Below are positions 32,632-41,970 of a stretch of 64,000 nt of DNA, in pieces (the stretch's first letter is position 1; the number at the start of each line of letters is the position of its first letter). The DNA is taken from NCBI GenBank assembly GCA_026874595.1, contig CM049322.1, positions 51,673,386 to 51,737,385 on the forward strand, read 5' to 3'. The DNA is from Sipunculus nudus. Taxonomy: Eukaryota; Annelida; Sipuncula; Golfingiida; Sipunculidae. The notes below the pieces were generated by a model. The model did no database searches and was not told where the DNA came from. It was given only the letters and a program-made list of their open reading frames with translations. Both the position numbers and the translations under genes were made by a program.

Positions 32632-34954
32632 TATTTGTATTCATTACATATATATCATTAATAAAATAACAATTGTGTGTGTGTATATATACACACACAT
32701 ACACAAGTGCCAATGTGATTGCAGGTGTTAATTTAGATTTAAAATATTGATATATTTGAATATTGTTTATAATGTATAGTATACTTTATTATAATAACAG
32801 TTGTATATGTATATGTATTAACGTAGGTGTTAATCCGGTGTACAACTTGTATGGCGTGTCTAACCACTCAGGGACTCCACTGTCAGGCCATTACACTGCA
32901 CACTGTAAACACCCGTACTCAGGAGAGTGGCACACGTTCGATGATCGCAGGTTTGTACATTCCAGAGAAATTCTATACAGAAGCATTCATTATTATGTCA
33001 GAATAGGGATGATACAATCCACTGAATGCTCTGTGCAATGAATTGCAACCCCTTGATTGATTTGGAATTGATTCATAACCTCTGAATGGGTTCAGTTAGA
33101 TTATTATTATTATTAGCCCTCAGCCCCTAGGCTGATGGGCTATTGTCATCACCCAAGCTGTCCGTCCGTCCATCCGTCCGGCGTCCGTTAACTTTTACCT
33201 TGTGAGCGGGATATCTTGAAAAGGATTCACCGTCAGAATTTTATTTCCTTGGTAAAGATGTATATCGACAAAATCTCGGTCAAGTTCGAAGATGGGTGAC
33301 CTTGACCTATTTTTCTACATTTTAGAGCTGATTATAGAAAAACACTTAGATGCTTATTACTCAGGAACCATTTGGTGGATTTTCACAAAACTTACTATGA
33401 TTATTAGGACTGATGGTCTGTACCTGCTTCACAAGTTTGGTGGCGCCACCTACAATTTCTGATTTTTAATGAATTTTTATCGGATTTTTCAACTTTGGGC
33501 TTGTGAGCGGGATATCTCTAAAAGGATTCACCGTAGGAATTTTATTTTTTCGGTGAAGATGTATATTGACAAAATCTTGGTCAAGTTCGAAGATGGGTGA
33601 CCTTGACCTATTTTTCTACGTTTTAGAGCTGATTATAGAAAAAACATTTAGAAGCTTATTTCTCAGAAACCATTGGGTGGATTTTCACAATTTTTACTAT
33701 GCTCATAGGGACTGATGGTCTGTAACTGCTGCACAAGTTTGGGGGCGCCACCTGCAATTTCTGATTTTTAATGAATTTTTCTTGGATTTTTCAACTTTGG
33801 GCTTGTGAGCGGGATATCTCTAAAAGGATTCACAAGAGGAATTTTATTTCTTTGGTGAAGACGTATATCTACAAAATCTCGGTCAAGTTCGAAGATGGGT
33901 GACCTTGACCTACTTTTCAAGGTCACAGAGCTTATAATAGAATAAAACTTAGAAGCTTATTTTTCAGGAAGCATTTGGTGGATTGTTATGAATCATGGTA
34001 CATACCTCTGCATTTAAAATTTATAACTGAGACATGTACAGATATACATCCATGTGAGAACAGATATTTAGTACTTGTTACTGTTACCACCTCTAAACAC
34101 TGTTGTTTTGGCTGAGGGCTTTTGTCAGCTTCTGCTGATATTCTAGTTTTGCATTTACCATCCCAAAGCCCTCAGTGAGTTATCAACTTTGTCTGTCAGA
34201 GCACACTGCAGTGTCGAGACTGTTTCTTGTGTATGTGCTCTAGACCTAGTTTCAGTGTTGCCAGTAACTGGACATTCCCATAGAACAGAAATGATGGCAG
34301 TAAAAGAGGGCATGCCACATTGTTCCTTCACTTTCTAAAATCAACTTGCATACAAAGTGGTAACATATTTGTGATAATTTAAAAAAAAGTCTGAACTTTT
34401 CTACTGAAGTAAAAATTAATCAAGAATTGAGTCAAAGGTAAGGAATCAATTAATTGAATCAATTCAGAGGCCCCTCACAATTTACAGGCCTAATAAGAAA
34501 TATATGGGGATTGGTATGTTCAAAATGACTGTGTAAAAAAAACTAATATAATCACATTCCCGAAACTCTTAGGGTTTGCCAGATAAGGTTGTCTCAGGAA
34601 CAGCAGAAAGTATGGATAATTGGGATGTGATGGCAAGTGCTTGAGTTCCTGCACAATATATTGATTATTTTAATATCACAATATATCCCAATTAACAAAT
34701 TTTATATTGTCATGATGTAAAAAAAAATGATGTCATCCCTATCCTAATTACCACACATTCTAACTACAATTTATCACCACTTATTTCATAATTCTGGCTC
34801 TGCATTGATTAAACTGCTGCTTATCTTTTATCTTGCTATATTTTGACCACATTGACTATTTTATTTCAGGGTGATCAGCTGTTCGGAGCCCAAAGGAGGA
34901 AGAGAAGCATACGTGTTGTTCTACGAGTTGGCAAGCCAACCCTCAAGGTTATAG
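10070..34954 (+). CDS. USP2: USP2-like ubiquitin carboxyl-terminal hydrolase (13 coding exons, complete)
   Basis: This is a cysteine protease of the USP family (peptidase C19) that removes ubiquitin from protein substrates; vertebrate USP2 acts in the cytosol and nucleus. Thirteen exons at GT-AG sites join without a frame break into 675 codons plus TAG. Residues 1-289 are a Ser/Thr/Arg-rich, probably disordered N-terminus encoded by one exon. The catalytic domain covers about 307-675. The Cys box [12 protein letters not shown] has nucleophile C318 and oxyanion N313. The QQD box follows at 402-408. Zinc-finger cysteines are C476, C479, C546 and C549. The His box [15 protein letters not shown] has H628, and WHTFDD places the third catalytic residue at D645. 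The C-terminus [15 protein letters not shown] is close to that of vertebrate USP2. The layout resembles the long USP2 isoform; vertebrate USP2 is about 605 residues, so this protein is slightly longer. USP21-like or USP8-like paralogues are less likely given the C-terminus and the zinc-finger spacing. Confidence 0.93.
10953..13566 (+). mobile_element. Helentron-type non-autonomous element (HINE/pearl-like), family 1, copy A
   Basis: The 5' end AGCTCAGCTGACTATAAG pairs with ATCTGAGCT to form a hairpin. It is followed by a TCCGTCCGTCC tract and two degenerate units of roughly 650-700 bp (starting near 11041 and 11740). An AT-rich tail follows, then an inverse CAGCTGAGCG at about 13537, a GACCC…GGTC hairpin and a CTTG end before a T run. 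No transposase or helicase frame is present. The same unit sequence recurs at 40435-41970. The plan matches non-autonomous Helitron-like elements. It lies in USP2 intron 1, starting 16 bp after the exon edge. Confidence 0.75.
13810..14149. mobile_element. Possible short hAT-like MITE
   Basis: The left end CAGGGTACGAATTAGG and the inverted right end CAGGGTGCAAAATAAAGG (complement of about 14132-14149) match at most positions. I do not see an exact 8-bp flanking duplication, so either the element is old or the boundaries are slightly off. The interior is rich in TGCACC motifs. Confidence 0.4.
14600..16733. repeat. 39/40-bp minisatellite with higher-order blocks
   Basis: Head-to-tail copies of a 39-bp unit (core GATACATCTATCCTTATTAT) alternate with 40-bp variants carrying ACACATACCATG in place of CATATTCCAGG. 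From about 15180 on they form blocks. Each block opens with a 40-bp unit bearing an ATCTG variant, continues with 12, 8, 6 and 6 uniform 39-bp units in turn, and closes with a 40-bp unit. The left margin (14600-15100) is made of more diverged, mostly 40-bp units, as expected of an older edge. Because 39 is divisible by 3 and the unit has open frames, spurious long ORFs appear on both strands. The array lies in USP2 intron 1. Confidence 0.95.
16732..19614. mobile_element. PIF/Harbinger-like element inserted into the minisatellite
   Basis: The element is 16735-19611. Its inverted ends (AGGTGCTTTTCCATTAGTGC on the left; AGGTGATTTTACATAAGTGC read inward from the right) match at about 33 of 39 positions. 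TTA flanks both sides (16732-16734 and 19612-19614), the usual Harbinger target. Repeated subterminal motifs such as TACGGACTACGCA occur near both ends. No transposase is seen, and most of the interior is another element (16888-19116). The minisatellite sequence resumes directly on the right flank. Confidence 0.8.
16888..19116 (+). mobile_element. Helentron-type non-autonomous element (HINE/pearl-like), family 2
   Basis: The 5' end is a palindrome built on TATATGCCCCCGCC and GGCCGGGGCATATA. A GTCCGTCCTTCCG tract follows, then about eleven tandem units of roughly 160-200 bp. The units share CGCAATGCCTGCAGATATTG, GTTACAGATCGAGTT and GTTGACCTACTTTTGACC. Near the 3' end GGCGGGGGCAT is the inverse of the 5' motif. 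It is followed by a perfect 6-bp stem hairpin (GTGTCG TTC CGACAC) and a CTAG terminus before a T run. The element is nested inside the Harbinger-like element. Confidence 0.8.
19612..19775. repeat. Right-hand remnant of the split minisatellite
   Basis: TTATTATTG continues into degenerate units (ACACATACCATGATACATCT, then further diverged copies to about 19775). They match the array that ends at 16733, so the array was interrupted by the element at 16735-19611. Confidence 0.85.
20088..20201 (+). other. Possible alternative 5' end of a short USP2 isoform
   Basis: The reading frame of exon 2 stays open upstream of its acceptor to ATG at 20088 (38 codons), with another in-frame ATG at 20172. A transcript starting here and reading through would give a protein lacking the 289-residue N-terminus. 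Vertebrate USP2 has such isoforms from alternative promoters. No promoter motif is evident, so this is inference only. Confidence 0.2.
20202..20285 (+). CDS. USP2: USP2 coding exon 2 (residues 290-317, start of catalytic domain)
   Basis: The acceptor is TATCACAG and the donor ACA|GTAAGTG; the exon is 84 bp, phase 0 at both ends. It encodes the linker and [11 protein letters not shown], the first part of the Cys box. The frame stays open upstream through the acceptor to an ATG at 20088, so an alternative N-terminus starting here is possible. Confidence 0.92.
21551..21677 (+). CDS. USP2: USP2 coding exon 3 (nucleophilic Cys318)
   Basis: The acceptor is TATCTTCCAG and the donor G|GTCAGT. It starts [19 protein letters not shown], giving the catalytic cysteine and the following helix. 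It ends in phase 1. Confidence 0.93.
21835..22022 (-). repeat. tRNA-derived SINE with a conserved-core-like segment
   Basis: On the minus strand it starts GGGGCCTGGACAGTCGAGGG, a tRNA-like A-box region. A B-box-like AGTTTGATCCCC follows, and then a central block with GGTGGTGGTTTTCTCTTGG and CCCACCACC. That core resembles conserved central domains shared by metazoan SINEs. I cannot assign the superfamily by eye. It lies in the intron after USP2 exon 3. Confidence 0.6.
22917..23043 (+). CDS. USP2: USP2 coding exon 4 (residues 360-402)
   Basis: The acceptor is TTTTCTTACAG and the donor AA|GTAAGT. It encodes [15 protein letters not shown] and ends at Phe-Thr-Gly-Tyr-Asn, leading into the QQD box. 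Phases 1 in, 2 out. Confidence 0.92.
23879..23998 (+). CDS. USP2: USP2 coding exon 5 (QQD box)
   Basis: The acceptor is TGTTGCAG and the donor AA|GTTAGT. It encodes [20 protein letters not shown] and an acidic loop (PDDDEDNK). The donor is directly followed by a long ACACCTGTA-type minisatellite. Confidence 0.92.
24007..24720. repeat. Degenerate ACACCTGTA / TTACATCTAC minisatellite
   Basis: Dozens of imperfect copies of a 10-20 bp motif (ACACCTGTATTACATCTAC and variants) run for about 700 bp. They begin nine bases after USP2 exon 5. Open frames here are a by-product of the repeat. Confidence 0.9.
24834..24898 (+). CDS. USP2: USP2 coding exon 6 (residues 442-464)
   Basis: The acceptor is CTCTCTTTCAG and the donor G|GTAAGT. 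It encodes [20 protein letters not shown], the conserved Trp-containing helix before the zinc finger. Confidence 0.92.
25441..25544 (+). CDS. USP2: USP2 coding exon 7 (first zinc-finger cysteine pair)
   Basis: The acceptor is TGATTATTACAG and the donor AAG|GTGAGT. It encodes [19 protein letters not shown] with zinc ligands C476 and C479, then [13 protein letters not shown]. It ends in phase 0. Confidence 0.93.
26860..26892. repeat. (CT)n-rich microsatellite
   Basis: Imperfect CT dinucleotide run within the intron between USP2 exons 7 and 8. Confidence 0.85.
27172..27237 (+). CDS. USP2: USP2 coding exon 8, a 22-codon symmetric exon
   Basis: The acceptor is TTCTTGCTGCAG; the donor ATG|GTAGGG is weaker than the others. 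It encodes 22 residues ([15 protein letters not shown] then TPSTDYM), rich in Ser, Thr and Tyr. Phase is 0 at both ends, so skipping keeps the frame. In vertebrate USP2, as I know the family, the strand after DLSLPI is followed directly by a short loop, so this segment appears to be an insertion in the fingers subdomain. It is probably alternatively spliced; constitutive use is equally open. Confidence 0.7.
27247..27558 (-). pseudogene. PHD-finger-like zinc-binding fragment, antisense in a USP2 intron
   Basis: A 103-codon minus-strand frame has a Cys-x2-Cys, His-x3-Cys and Cys-x2-Cys pattern ([12 protein letters not shown] … [10 protein letters not shown]). This resembles half of a PHD/RING-type finger as found in some LINE ORF1 or chromatin proteins. 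A Gln-rich, possibly coiled-coil tail follows. No start context, intron structure or upstream domain is visible. I read it as a retroelement-derived or retroposed fragment. It begins ten bases after USP2 exon 8. Confidence 0.4.
28417..28488 (+). CDS. USP2: USP2 coding exon 9 (residues 521-544)
   Basis: The acceptor is TATATTTACAG and the donor CCT|GTAAGT. It encodes [20 protein letters not shown] and DERP, matching the USP2 segment just before the second zinc-ligand pair. Confidence 0.93.
29183..29261 (+). CDS. USP2: USP2 coding exon 10 (second zinc-finger cysteine pair)
   Basis: The acceptor is GTACTTGCAG and the donor C|GTATCC, the weakest donor in the gene. It encodes [15 protein letters not shown] with ligands C546 and C549, then [10 protein letters not shown]. 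Confidence 0.9.
29605..30030. repeat. Inverted-repeat element with AAAAGGAC-type ends
   Basis: The left arm around 29618-29660 (AAAAAGGACTGAAAAGCACC…) and the right arm around 29985-30027 (…GGTGCTTTTTGGTCC) are imperfect inverse copies about 40 bp long. Target duplications are not clear. Possibly a degraded MITE. Confidence 0.4.
30590..31480. mobile_element. Possible hAT-like MITE hosting a second MITE
   Basis: The left end TAGAGTTGGGACCGATGATC and the right end, read inward, GTGTTGGGAGTTCC share GTTGGGA. Both sides carry GATGATCGATTA-type subterminal motifs in inverse orientation. The interior is interrupted by the TA-flanked element at 30828-31258. Exact boundaries and duplication are unclear. 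Confidence 0.45.
30826..31260. mobile_element. TA-flanked MITE with CTGTGGTTG ends
   Basis: The element is 30828-31258 (431 bp), with terminal CTGTGGTTGGC and inverse GGCAACCACAG, flanked by TA on both sides (Tc1/mariner-type target). Just inside both ends are multiple TTCGCGA motifs in inverse orientation. No coding frame. Confidence 0.75.
31742..31849 (+). CDS. USP2: USP2 coding exon 11 (residues 571-606)
   Basis: The acceptor is CCGTTGATTAG and the donor G|GTAAAT. It completes [20 protein letters not shown] and [11 protein letters not shown], a highly conserved USP core strand. Confidence 0.92.
32566..32702. repeat. (TA)n and (GT/TA)n microsatellites
   Basis: A long TA run at about 32578-32632, followed by a GTGTGTGTGTATATATACACACACA palindrome-like stretch near 32675-32702, in the intron before USP2 exon 12. 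Confidence 0.9.
32827..32950 (+). CDS. USP2: USP2 coding exon 12 (catalytic His628 and Asp645)
   Basis: The acceptor is TATTAACGTAG and the donor AG|GTTTGT. It encodes [20 protein letters not shown] and then YTAHC, with general base H628. GEWHTFDDR follows, with D645 at the position that is Asn in vertebrate USP2 and Asp in most USPs. Confidence 0.93.
33115..34146 (+). mobile_element. Helentron-type non-autonomous element (HINE/pearl-like), family 3
   Basis: The 5' hairpin AGCCCTCAGCC … GGCTGATGGGCT is followed by a TCCGTCCGTCCATCCG tract. Three tandem units of about 301 bp follow, each opening GTGAGCGGGATATCT at about 33203, 33504 and 33805 and holding GGTGACCTTGACCTA. The 3' inverse motif GGCTGAGGGCT is at 34110-34120. 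A TCAGC TTCT GCTGA hairpin follows at 34125-34138, and CTAG at 34143-34146 before a T run. It sits in the intron between USP2 exons 12 and 13. Confidence 0.8.
34870..34954 (+). CDS. USP2: USP2 coding exon 13 (C-terminus and stop)
   Basis: The acceptor is TTTTATTTCAG. It encodes [20 protein letters not shown], then ASQPSRL and TAG at 34952-34954. The Tyr-Val-Leu-Phe-Tyr-Glu motif is the last strand of the USP fold. Confidence 0.93.
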
Positions 34955-35577
34955 GAAAGTCACTCTTGGGATCACCTGGAAAATCTGCTCAATCTATCCC
35001 CAGCATTTTATCATCCTCTGCACACAAATGTATTCTTTATTTCAAATTATGCAGGGAGACTGCCGTAGGTGTTTGCCGTTATTGGTGGCAAAACATTAAC
35101 TTAGCACAAGAATCAGTTAACAAGCCTACTTAATGCAAGAATATGTAAGTAAATGATTAAATCAAGGGAACACATCTGCTACATATTTAGCTCCTTTTCA
35201 TTTTATCTGATTGGTTGAGATTGTATGGAGATGCCATCTTGTAAAATAATCTTAATGTATATATTGTTGACATTTGATAAAATATTTGATTAGGAAATAG
35301 AGAGAGCATACCTCCACCAGAGTTAACCAGTCTGACTGGATCTGACCCTTAGACAGGACCCACACTCAGAAGTTAATCCTGCTACCACACAAACAAGCAA
35401 ACAAACCAACATGGGTGGAAACATAATTTTGGCCTAGGTAATAACAGTCAGTGGTAGCTGTAGAACAAAACTCTTTGATTGGCCGTATTCTGAAGTTGTT
35501 GGATGATATGGTGTTCACTAAGAGCAATCTCTTAATATCTGACTTTAATGTGTTTAAATTAAATATGTTTATATAAA

Positions 35578-35745
35578 CAGTAAAATCTTGCCTGACAACC
35601 ACCCAGCTGTGATGACCACCCTGTTATGATGACCACTTTAGTTGGTCCTGGACTTATATAAATCATCATTAAAACCCCCTGTTAACACGACCATCCCACT
35701 TACAGGACCACTTTGGCTGGTGGTTGTGTTAGCGAGATTTCACTG
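35578..35745. mobile_element. Short pogo/Tigger-like MITE
   Basis: The left end CAGTAAAATCTTGCCTGACA and the inverted right end CAGTGAAATCTCGCTAACAC continue into ACAACCACC on both sides. A CAGTG…CTCGCTAACAC terminus is typical of pogo-like Tc1/mariner MITEs. TA follows on the right (35746-35747) and AA lies on the left, so the left target base may have mutated. The element is 168 bp with no coding capacity. Confidence 0.7.
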
Positions 35746-37698
35746 TATATATAATATGTGGATGTGCATGTCAGAATAAATAGAATAATTAATCAGGATA
35801 ATAAAGATAGTCTGACAGTATATGTGTATGGCCAGGGTTTTCCCTTGCTTTTATTATATTGTGTGATAATTTATTTGGTGCTTGATACCCCAGGTTTGAG
35901 TTTATATTTTTATGTACAGGAGGCCTCACAGTTGCCTGACATATCTGTTCATGTATTCCCACATTTGTTTTGGTTTGTTCAGTGTCTCAATACCCAATAG
36001 CTTTAATCTAAAAACCAACTATGTTTGTCAGTCTTTATTTGCTACATGGCTTTACTTCTATAAAGTATTGATTATATAAAATAATTTTATTTATTCCTGA
36101 CACAATAATACCTCTGGGGGGTTGGGGTTAACTGCTACTAACCAAAACAGAAAAAAAAAAATTTGTGGCTGATGAGGTGGGGGGGGGGGGTTACGGGGCA
36201 GGGGGTTATACTTTTTTCCTGCAACCTGGACCTTGTAAAAGACTAGACTCCATTGACAAATGCAGGCACTGATAACAAAGCAGTGGTATGTTCCTGTTAC
36301 ACTGACATACCAGTAATTTATAGCATTTACATACATGACTATATAAGCATTCAGCATTTATTTATTGATTGAAAACATGATTTATTCTTACAGTTTACAA
36401 ATTCGTCATGTGGCATTTTTAGTGCGTTGATTAAATATTAATGTTAAACATGGGATTTATTATCATACTGTTACCATACAAGCTGGCCTTGACCTTCAGT
36501 TATATATGTGCCATATAATGCTACTGTCAAACTGATAATTTGAGGCTTGGATTTCCATTTGTTTGATATAATTGTAAACCTTTGTGTTTTCCTTTGTATT
36601 AGTATGTTCTTTCTCGTTTAGTTTGCCTATATTTTTTGCCTGTTTTGCCCATTTTTACCTGTATATGTAAAAGCTACTTTGATAAATCTGAAGTTCAGTA
36701 CTAGCAGATTTTATTTGTTTTTTATTTATTTTCTGTTGTTTCAGAGGAAACAACAGCATAACATTTTGATGCAGAACATTTCTGACTGGAATGAGTTAGA
36801 AACAACAAGGTCTTTGCTATATAAGCACATGTACACCCAGGTAAAAATAGATAAAAAAACTAGAAATCTGCAAGCTAAGGAATGCAAGCCTTCACCAATG
36901 TTTGGGGGTCTTAATTTTTGGAGGCTGCTCAACAGTGTTCACATTCACTTACTGCACATATTCCCAGATTTGTTTGTGCATAAGTGACTGTACATTTGTG
37001 AATATTCTTTGTGATGGTTTCTGAATCCTGATCATGTGCTGGATCAACACCAAAATCTAATTGAAACTTCATTGACCCATTCCCGAAATGCCCTGAAAAA
37101 TTAATGAGATTCAGTTCATGATTGATTTATATTGTGAACAAACACACACACACATGAGAGGGGATGAAAGCATAGCTTTCTGGCAGATTCAGTAGTCCTC
37201 AAGATCAGAAAGATGAAGTTATGGCACGACTAGACCCAATCTGAAACTCAACCACTGGACACTCCCAGAACTCATCAGACATTGTCCATTCATCAAATTC
37301 ATTATCCATGCAGCGATGACTTCTCACCTTTCACATCTGACATTATTCATCTTGTTGACCTCTAACCTTTCACCTCCTGCATTATTCATGCCTCGTGATA
37401 GGTCAGCACACCAGATGTTTGCCATCAGGGACTGTTTGTACAGTGCATTTGTACATAAAGCCACATCCTGTCAGGTGACAGAGGCCCTATGTCATAAGTT
37501 AAGTATTGGAACAATTACTATATGCTGATATACAAATAGGTATATATATAAGTATACTCACACACAATTTATACATTTTGAAAATTGTTAATTTGAATGT
37601 GAGATCACTTTTATAAAGATCTTTCAGGAGCATCTTTGAACATCTTCTAAACTCCCTGTCCAAAATGTGTCCTAGTTTCAGAATGTATGTATTTATGT

Positions 37699-37700
<2 letters not shown>

Positions 37701-37771
<71 letters not shown>
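37701..37771. repeat. (AT)n microsatellite
   Basis: Near-perfect AT dinucleotide run of about 70 bases. Confidence 0.95.
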
Positions 37772-37774
<3 letters not shown>

Positions 37775-39944
37775 TGAGGGAGTTCAAAGACCCTTCACTT
37801 ACTGAAGGGTATCAGCCATAAAAGTAAAAGGAAACAGTCTAACATTGGATGAACTGATGTACATTTGCAAAAAATTTGTGATGAGACCTGAGATGGTTGT
37901 CATAATGGCAAAAGTAATTTGAAGTAAAGTTATTTAAACTTACGCAAGAAAAGGATTTGTCGAATTGAATACTTTTTTTTCATTACAATATGTTTAGAAA
38001 CGTTGCAGCAAATAGACATAAATGAATTGTGATGGTAAGAGAATCACTTGTCAAACCAGAGAGGCATATTCGAATAAAAGCATTCAGCTTTAAGCAAATG
38101 AGATTATTAAACAAATATTTACATAGTCAATGGAGCATTAAGATTTTACATGGTTAATTTTGTACATTTACTTGTATTAGTTCTATGTATGTTTGTCGAC
38201 TAATTTATAAAGTAATATTATCTACTTAAGGATATGTATATAATGTTTAGACTGCATCAACATAATTTTATATACAAGGATATTTTCCAAAAATATTTTA
38301 AATAGGGACTAACAGACTAATATTTCACATGCTTGAGCATGATCAATGTTTGCTCAGTTAAATATATAGAGGTTAATTTTAGGAAAGAGAGCTGGTTTTC
38401 TCTTTTGAGTTAGGTAATAAGGGTTTAGACATTTACACTGTGCTGCTTTAACAAGCAATAATCAATATGTATAGTGTGAAATTATAGCTTCTTTAGTTTA
38501 AGTGATAATGATAAAAATTGTAAGATATAATGGTTTGAAGTATTAGAAGGCATTAACGTTTGAAATTTAGTTGCAAGTGGCGCCACCTGTTGGGCGTTGA
38601 AGGAACTGATAGAATGTTAATAAATGTACACGTATTTCAATACAGATGGGTTATGTGCATTAGATATGACCTTAAAAAGATGGCGTTGTTGCATGTCATT
38701 TTAGGAAGAAAAATATTTTGTTTCTGTGTTTTACCTGGTCAGGTTTGTATTGTCCCTGACTGATCAGACTAGATCTGTTAGAATGTGTGTTTATGTGTGG
38801 TTTGACTCGGGAGATGTTGAGAGTATTTAGACTGAGTCATCGGGAAAATGCTTGACTGAGCTTAATATATACTATGTTCCATTCAGTAAAGCTGATACTT
38901 AAAGGTAACTTAAACAGGTGCGGAAAATAATTGTACAGAACAAAGGTGTACATGTATATAATAAAATTTGATTTGCTTTTTAAAAATTGTCACCTTAAGT
39001 ATTTTTTTTCTCAGGTATAATCTCTATGATTATAAAATATATTCTGTGCAGTGTATCTATATCGGTTGGATGTTGATATTTGTAATTATTTACATAAGAT
39101 AATGGGCAGACTTATGTTTATATTCTGTTCAACCATTTGTAAAAATGTCAAGAGACATTTTTGTTTATTATGGGATGCAATCTTTAGTGTGTATGTACTG
39201 GCATTGTTCGAATCCAGATGAGGCGGACATCTAGGCGGTTGGTATGTGCCGTGACTGAAGTTAACTGTTTACCAGTGACATAAACTCGACCATGATCATG
39301 GTTTCACTTGAAATAAGAATTGACTGGCATCCAAAGATGTATGCCGTCACCAAAGATGTATATAATTGTTATAACTGAGACATGCACACTTTTTTTATGT
39401 TGTTAACTACCTCGAGCTCAGCGCAGAGCGTGATGTTAATCTATAATTAATATATATAGCCATATTTAATCTCACACAGGATGTTTTTTGTCTGGTCGGC
39501 GCACATAGCAGTGAGTTATCGCCATCTGGTGGCCTCTGGAGCAACTAAAGTGGAGCATTCTTCAACTGTCAATTGTTTCCTCCCCGCTCCTTTTGACTGG
39601 AGCATTCGATTATTTTAGTAGCCCATCTTTCTGTATTGACACAGAAATATACAAATAATGAAAAAAAAAAAATAATAATTTCAGCAGAGTACAAAATTAT
39701 GCCATGTCATGTTTAAGAGTTGCTGCTTTTCAAATACGTTCCATGTACTTATGCAAACGACACTTATTTTATAATGTTGCGCCGATCACAAATGGACATT
39801 GAAGGAACATAGTATATAATAGACAAATCTAAACCTTTGTGATACGATCCCACCTGCAAATAAGTTGATTTTTTGTTCCTTGGATTGTTTATATGCTTTA
39901 CTGTATTTGAATTTGTGATGTATGCAGATTTTATCCATATATGG

Positions 39945-40200
39945 TATGATGTGAATATTCATTCACCTGTTCCTATAGCAACCGGGTGGCCTAATTTAAA
40001 AGTTTGATGTTATTAATAAATATTCATATAGCATGTTGTGAATATCAGCTCGCGTGTTTTATTTAGCATGGAATTCACCTAATTTAAAACTTCGATACAA
40101 GGGCATGAATATTCATAATGCATCACGTGAGTATTCACTTGTTTTACATAACAACTGGTTGACCCAATTTATTATGAAATCATGAATATTAATGAGATCC
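39945..40200. repeat. Three diverged tandem units with TGAATATTCA motifs
   Basis: Three units of about 85-95 bp share a spine of ATTCA, CTTGTTTTA or CCTGTTCCTA, a GCAACCGG-like part, and CCTAATTTAAAA followed by CGAT or TGAT. Each junction carries a TGAATATTCATGA-type palindrome. It could be an old tandem duplication or a cluster of homeodomain/POU-type sites. Confidence 0.5.
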
Positions 40201-41970
40201 TTTTGGAGAGTTTACCATGGTAGTCACCGTTTTTAGACGAGAAATGTATATAAAAAATACACAGAAAAAAACGAAGAGTTGTTTTATGTGTGCCCTGCAG
40301 CTTTGTATTCATGTGCGTTTGTGCGTGGTTGGGGGGGGGGGGGGGTACTTTCCAAAGTATTATGAAAGAAAACATAAGTTGTGGATTTTTGTTCCCCTGG
40401 AAGTTATGAAATTAAAGCCCGGGGGATTTTTTTTAGCTCAGCTGACATTAAGCCATCTGAGCTATAGTCATGGTCCCTTGTCCGGCCGTCAGTTAAAAGG
40501 TCACGTTTTGAAACGGTTGGACCTACGGATCCAAAATTTTGCATAGAGTTGGATGTCCCCAAAAAAACTCCTTCCATACCGAACACTGAGTCACAAGGAC
40601 CTCATTTCTTTGGAGATATTAAGGAAAAACCTTAATTTTCCATTAAAACACACGGTTTCACTTCAAGGCTGCCTAACATAAGAACCACATCTGTATTGAT
40701 CATATTCAAATACATATTCCTCTATACATTTCCTATATACATACAAGAAAATATGCAAGTATTGTGTATTTTTTTAAAGTTAGGGCCGGAATATTATGCA
40801 CTTTGTAAAAAATCAGGAAATATATTTATTGTACATTAGAATTGCTCAAGCTAGAGACTTTTTTTCAAGGATATTATTTTATTTAATCAAGATTCAGTTG
40901 TATAATGAAAATTAAATTTGAATTTTGAAATTTTTTTAAGTTATAAGTATAAATATAAAATCAGTACCTTAAATTTTGCCCAAATTTGACCATGTCACCT
41001 TTTTCCCTGTTACTGCTGTTGATTTAATTGCTGTGGAAAACCGCATGTTTTCATTAGCATTTCATCTGTTTACATCTAAAATTTGTAACCAGTTGATTAA
41101 AAGCTGTATATTTTATTCAAGTTTTCAAGCACCATGTCAAGTATTTTTACATCAAGCTAGTGTTATGCATTTTGCTAGAGCTGAGTTCCCCAGGCCAGCT
41201 CTCAGCTTCCAAAATTCCCCCACCATGCCAAGAATTTGGTCACTAGTACTTTATTCTTTCGAGATATTAAGGGAAAACTTCAGTTTTCCAATAAAAACTC
41301 ATTGTTACACTTCAAGACTGCCTAATATCAAAACCACTTCTCTGACTTTGATCATATATAATATACATGTTCTTCTATACACTCCCTATGCACATGGCCA
41401 GAAATGATGTCAGTATTGCGTGTTTTATGTCATGGGCCCGAACATAATGCACTTTGTAAAAAAATCAGTAAATACATTTACTCCCTTAACATGAGAATTG
41501 CTGAAGCAAGAGATTTTTTTGTCAGGGATATAACATTATTTAATCAAGATTCAATTGAATACCCAAAATTAGTTATGAATTTTTTTCCAATTTTTATAAG
41601 GGATCAGCATAAATATAAAAAAAATAAAAAAAAAAATATAAAAAAAAGTACCTTAAAATTTGCCCAACTTTGAGACATGGCACATTTTTTTCTTGTAAGC
41701 ACTTCATATCATTTTCATATCATGCACAAATAAGGATTTCAGCTTGTTAGTTTTGAAAGCCAAAAAAATTTGGGAAAAAAACGTAGCTTTTGTTAAAGCT
41801 TTAATGAGACCATGTCAGACCCAGGCTCTACCCAGCCCCTCTTCAATCACCTGTATGTCACCTTGTTGACCTTGCAAGAAAATTATGCACGCTTGAGGCG
41901 GGGCATCTACTTGGCGGCCAGGCAGCTTATGGTTGGCTATAGTTGATCCAGGTGTCCAACCCAACTCATT

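Larger units (their letters stand above)
34955..39940 (+). other. USP2 3' UTR and downstream spacer
   Basis: No further coding exon follows the stop. AATAAA-type candidates include 38960-38965 and 40015-40020; I cannot tell which is used. The stretch holds one MITE (35578-35745), an AT microsatellite (37701-37771) and otherwise AT-rich unique sequence. Open frames at 35758 and 36679 show no recognisable domain. Confidence 0.4.
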
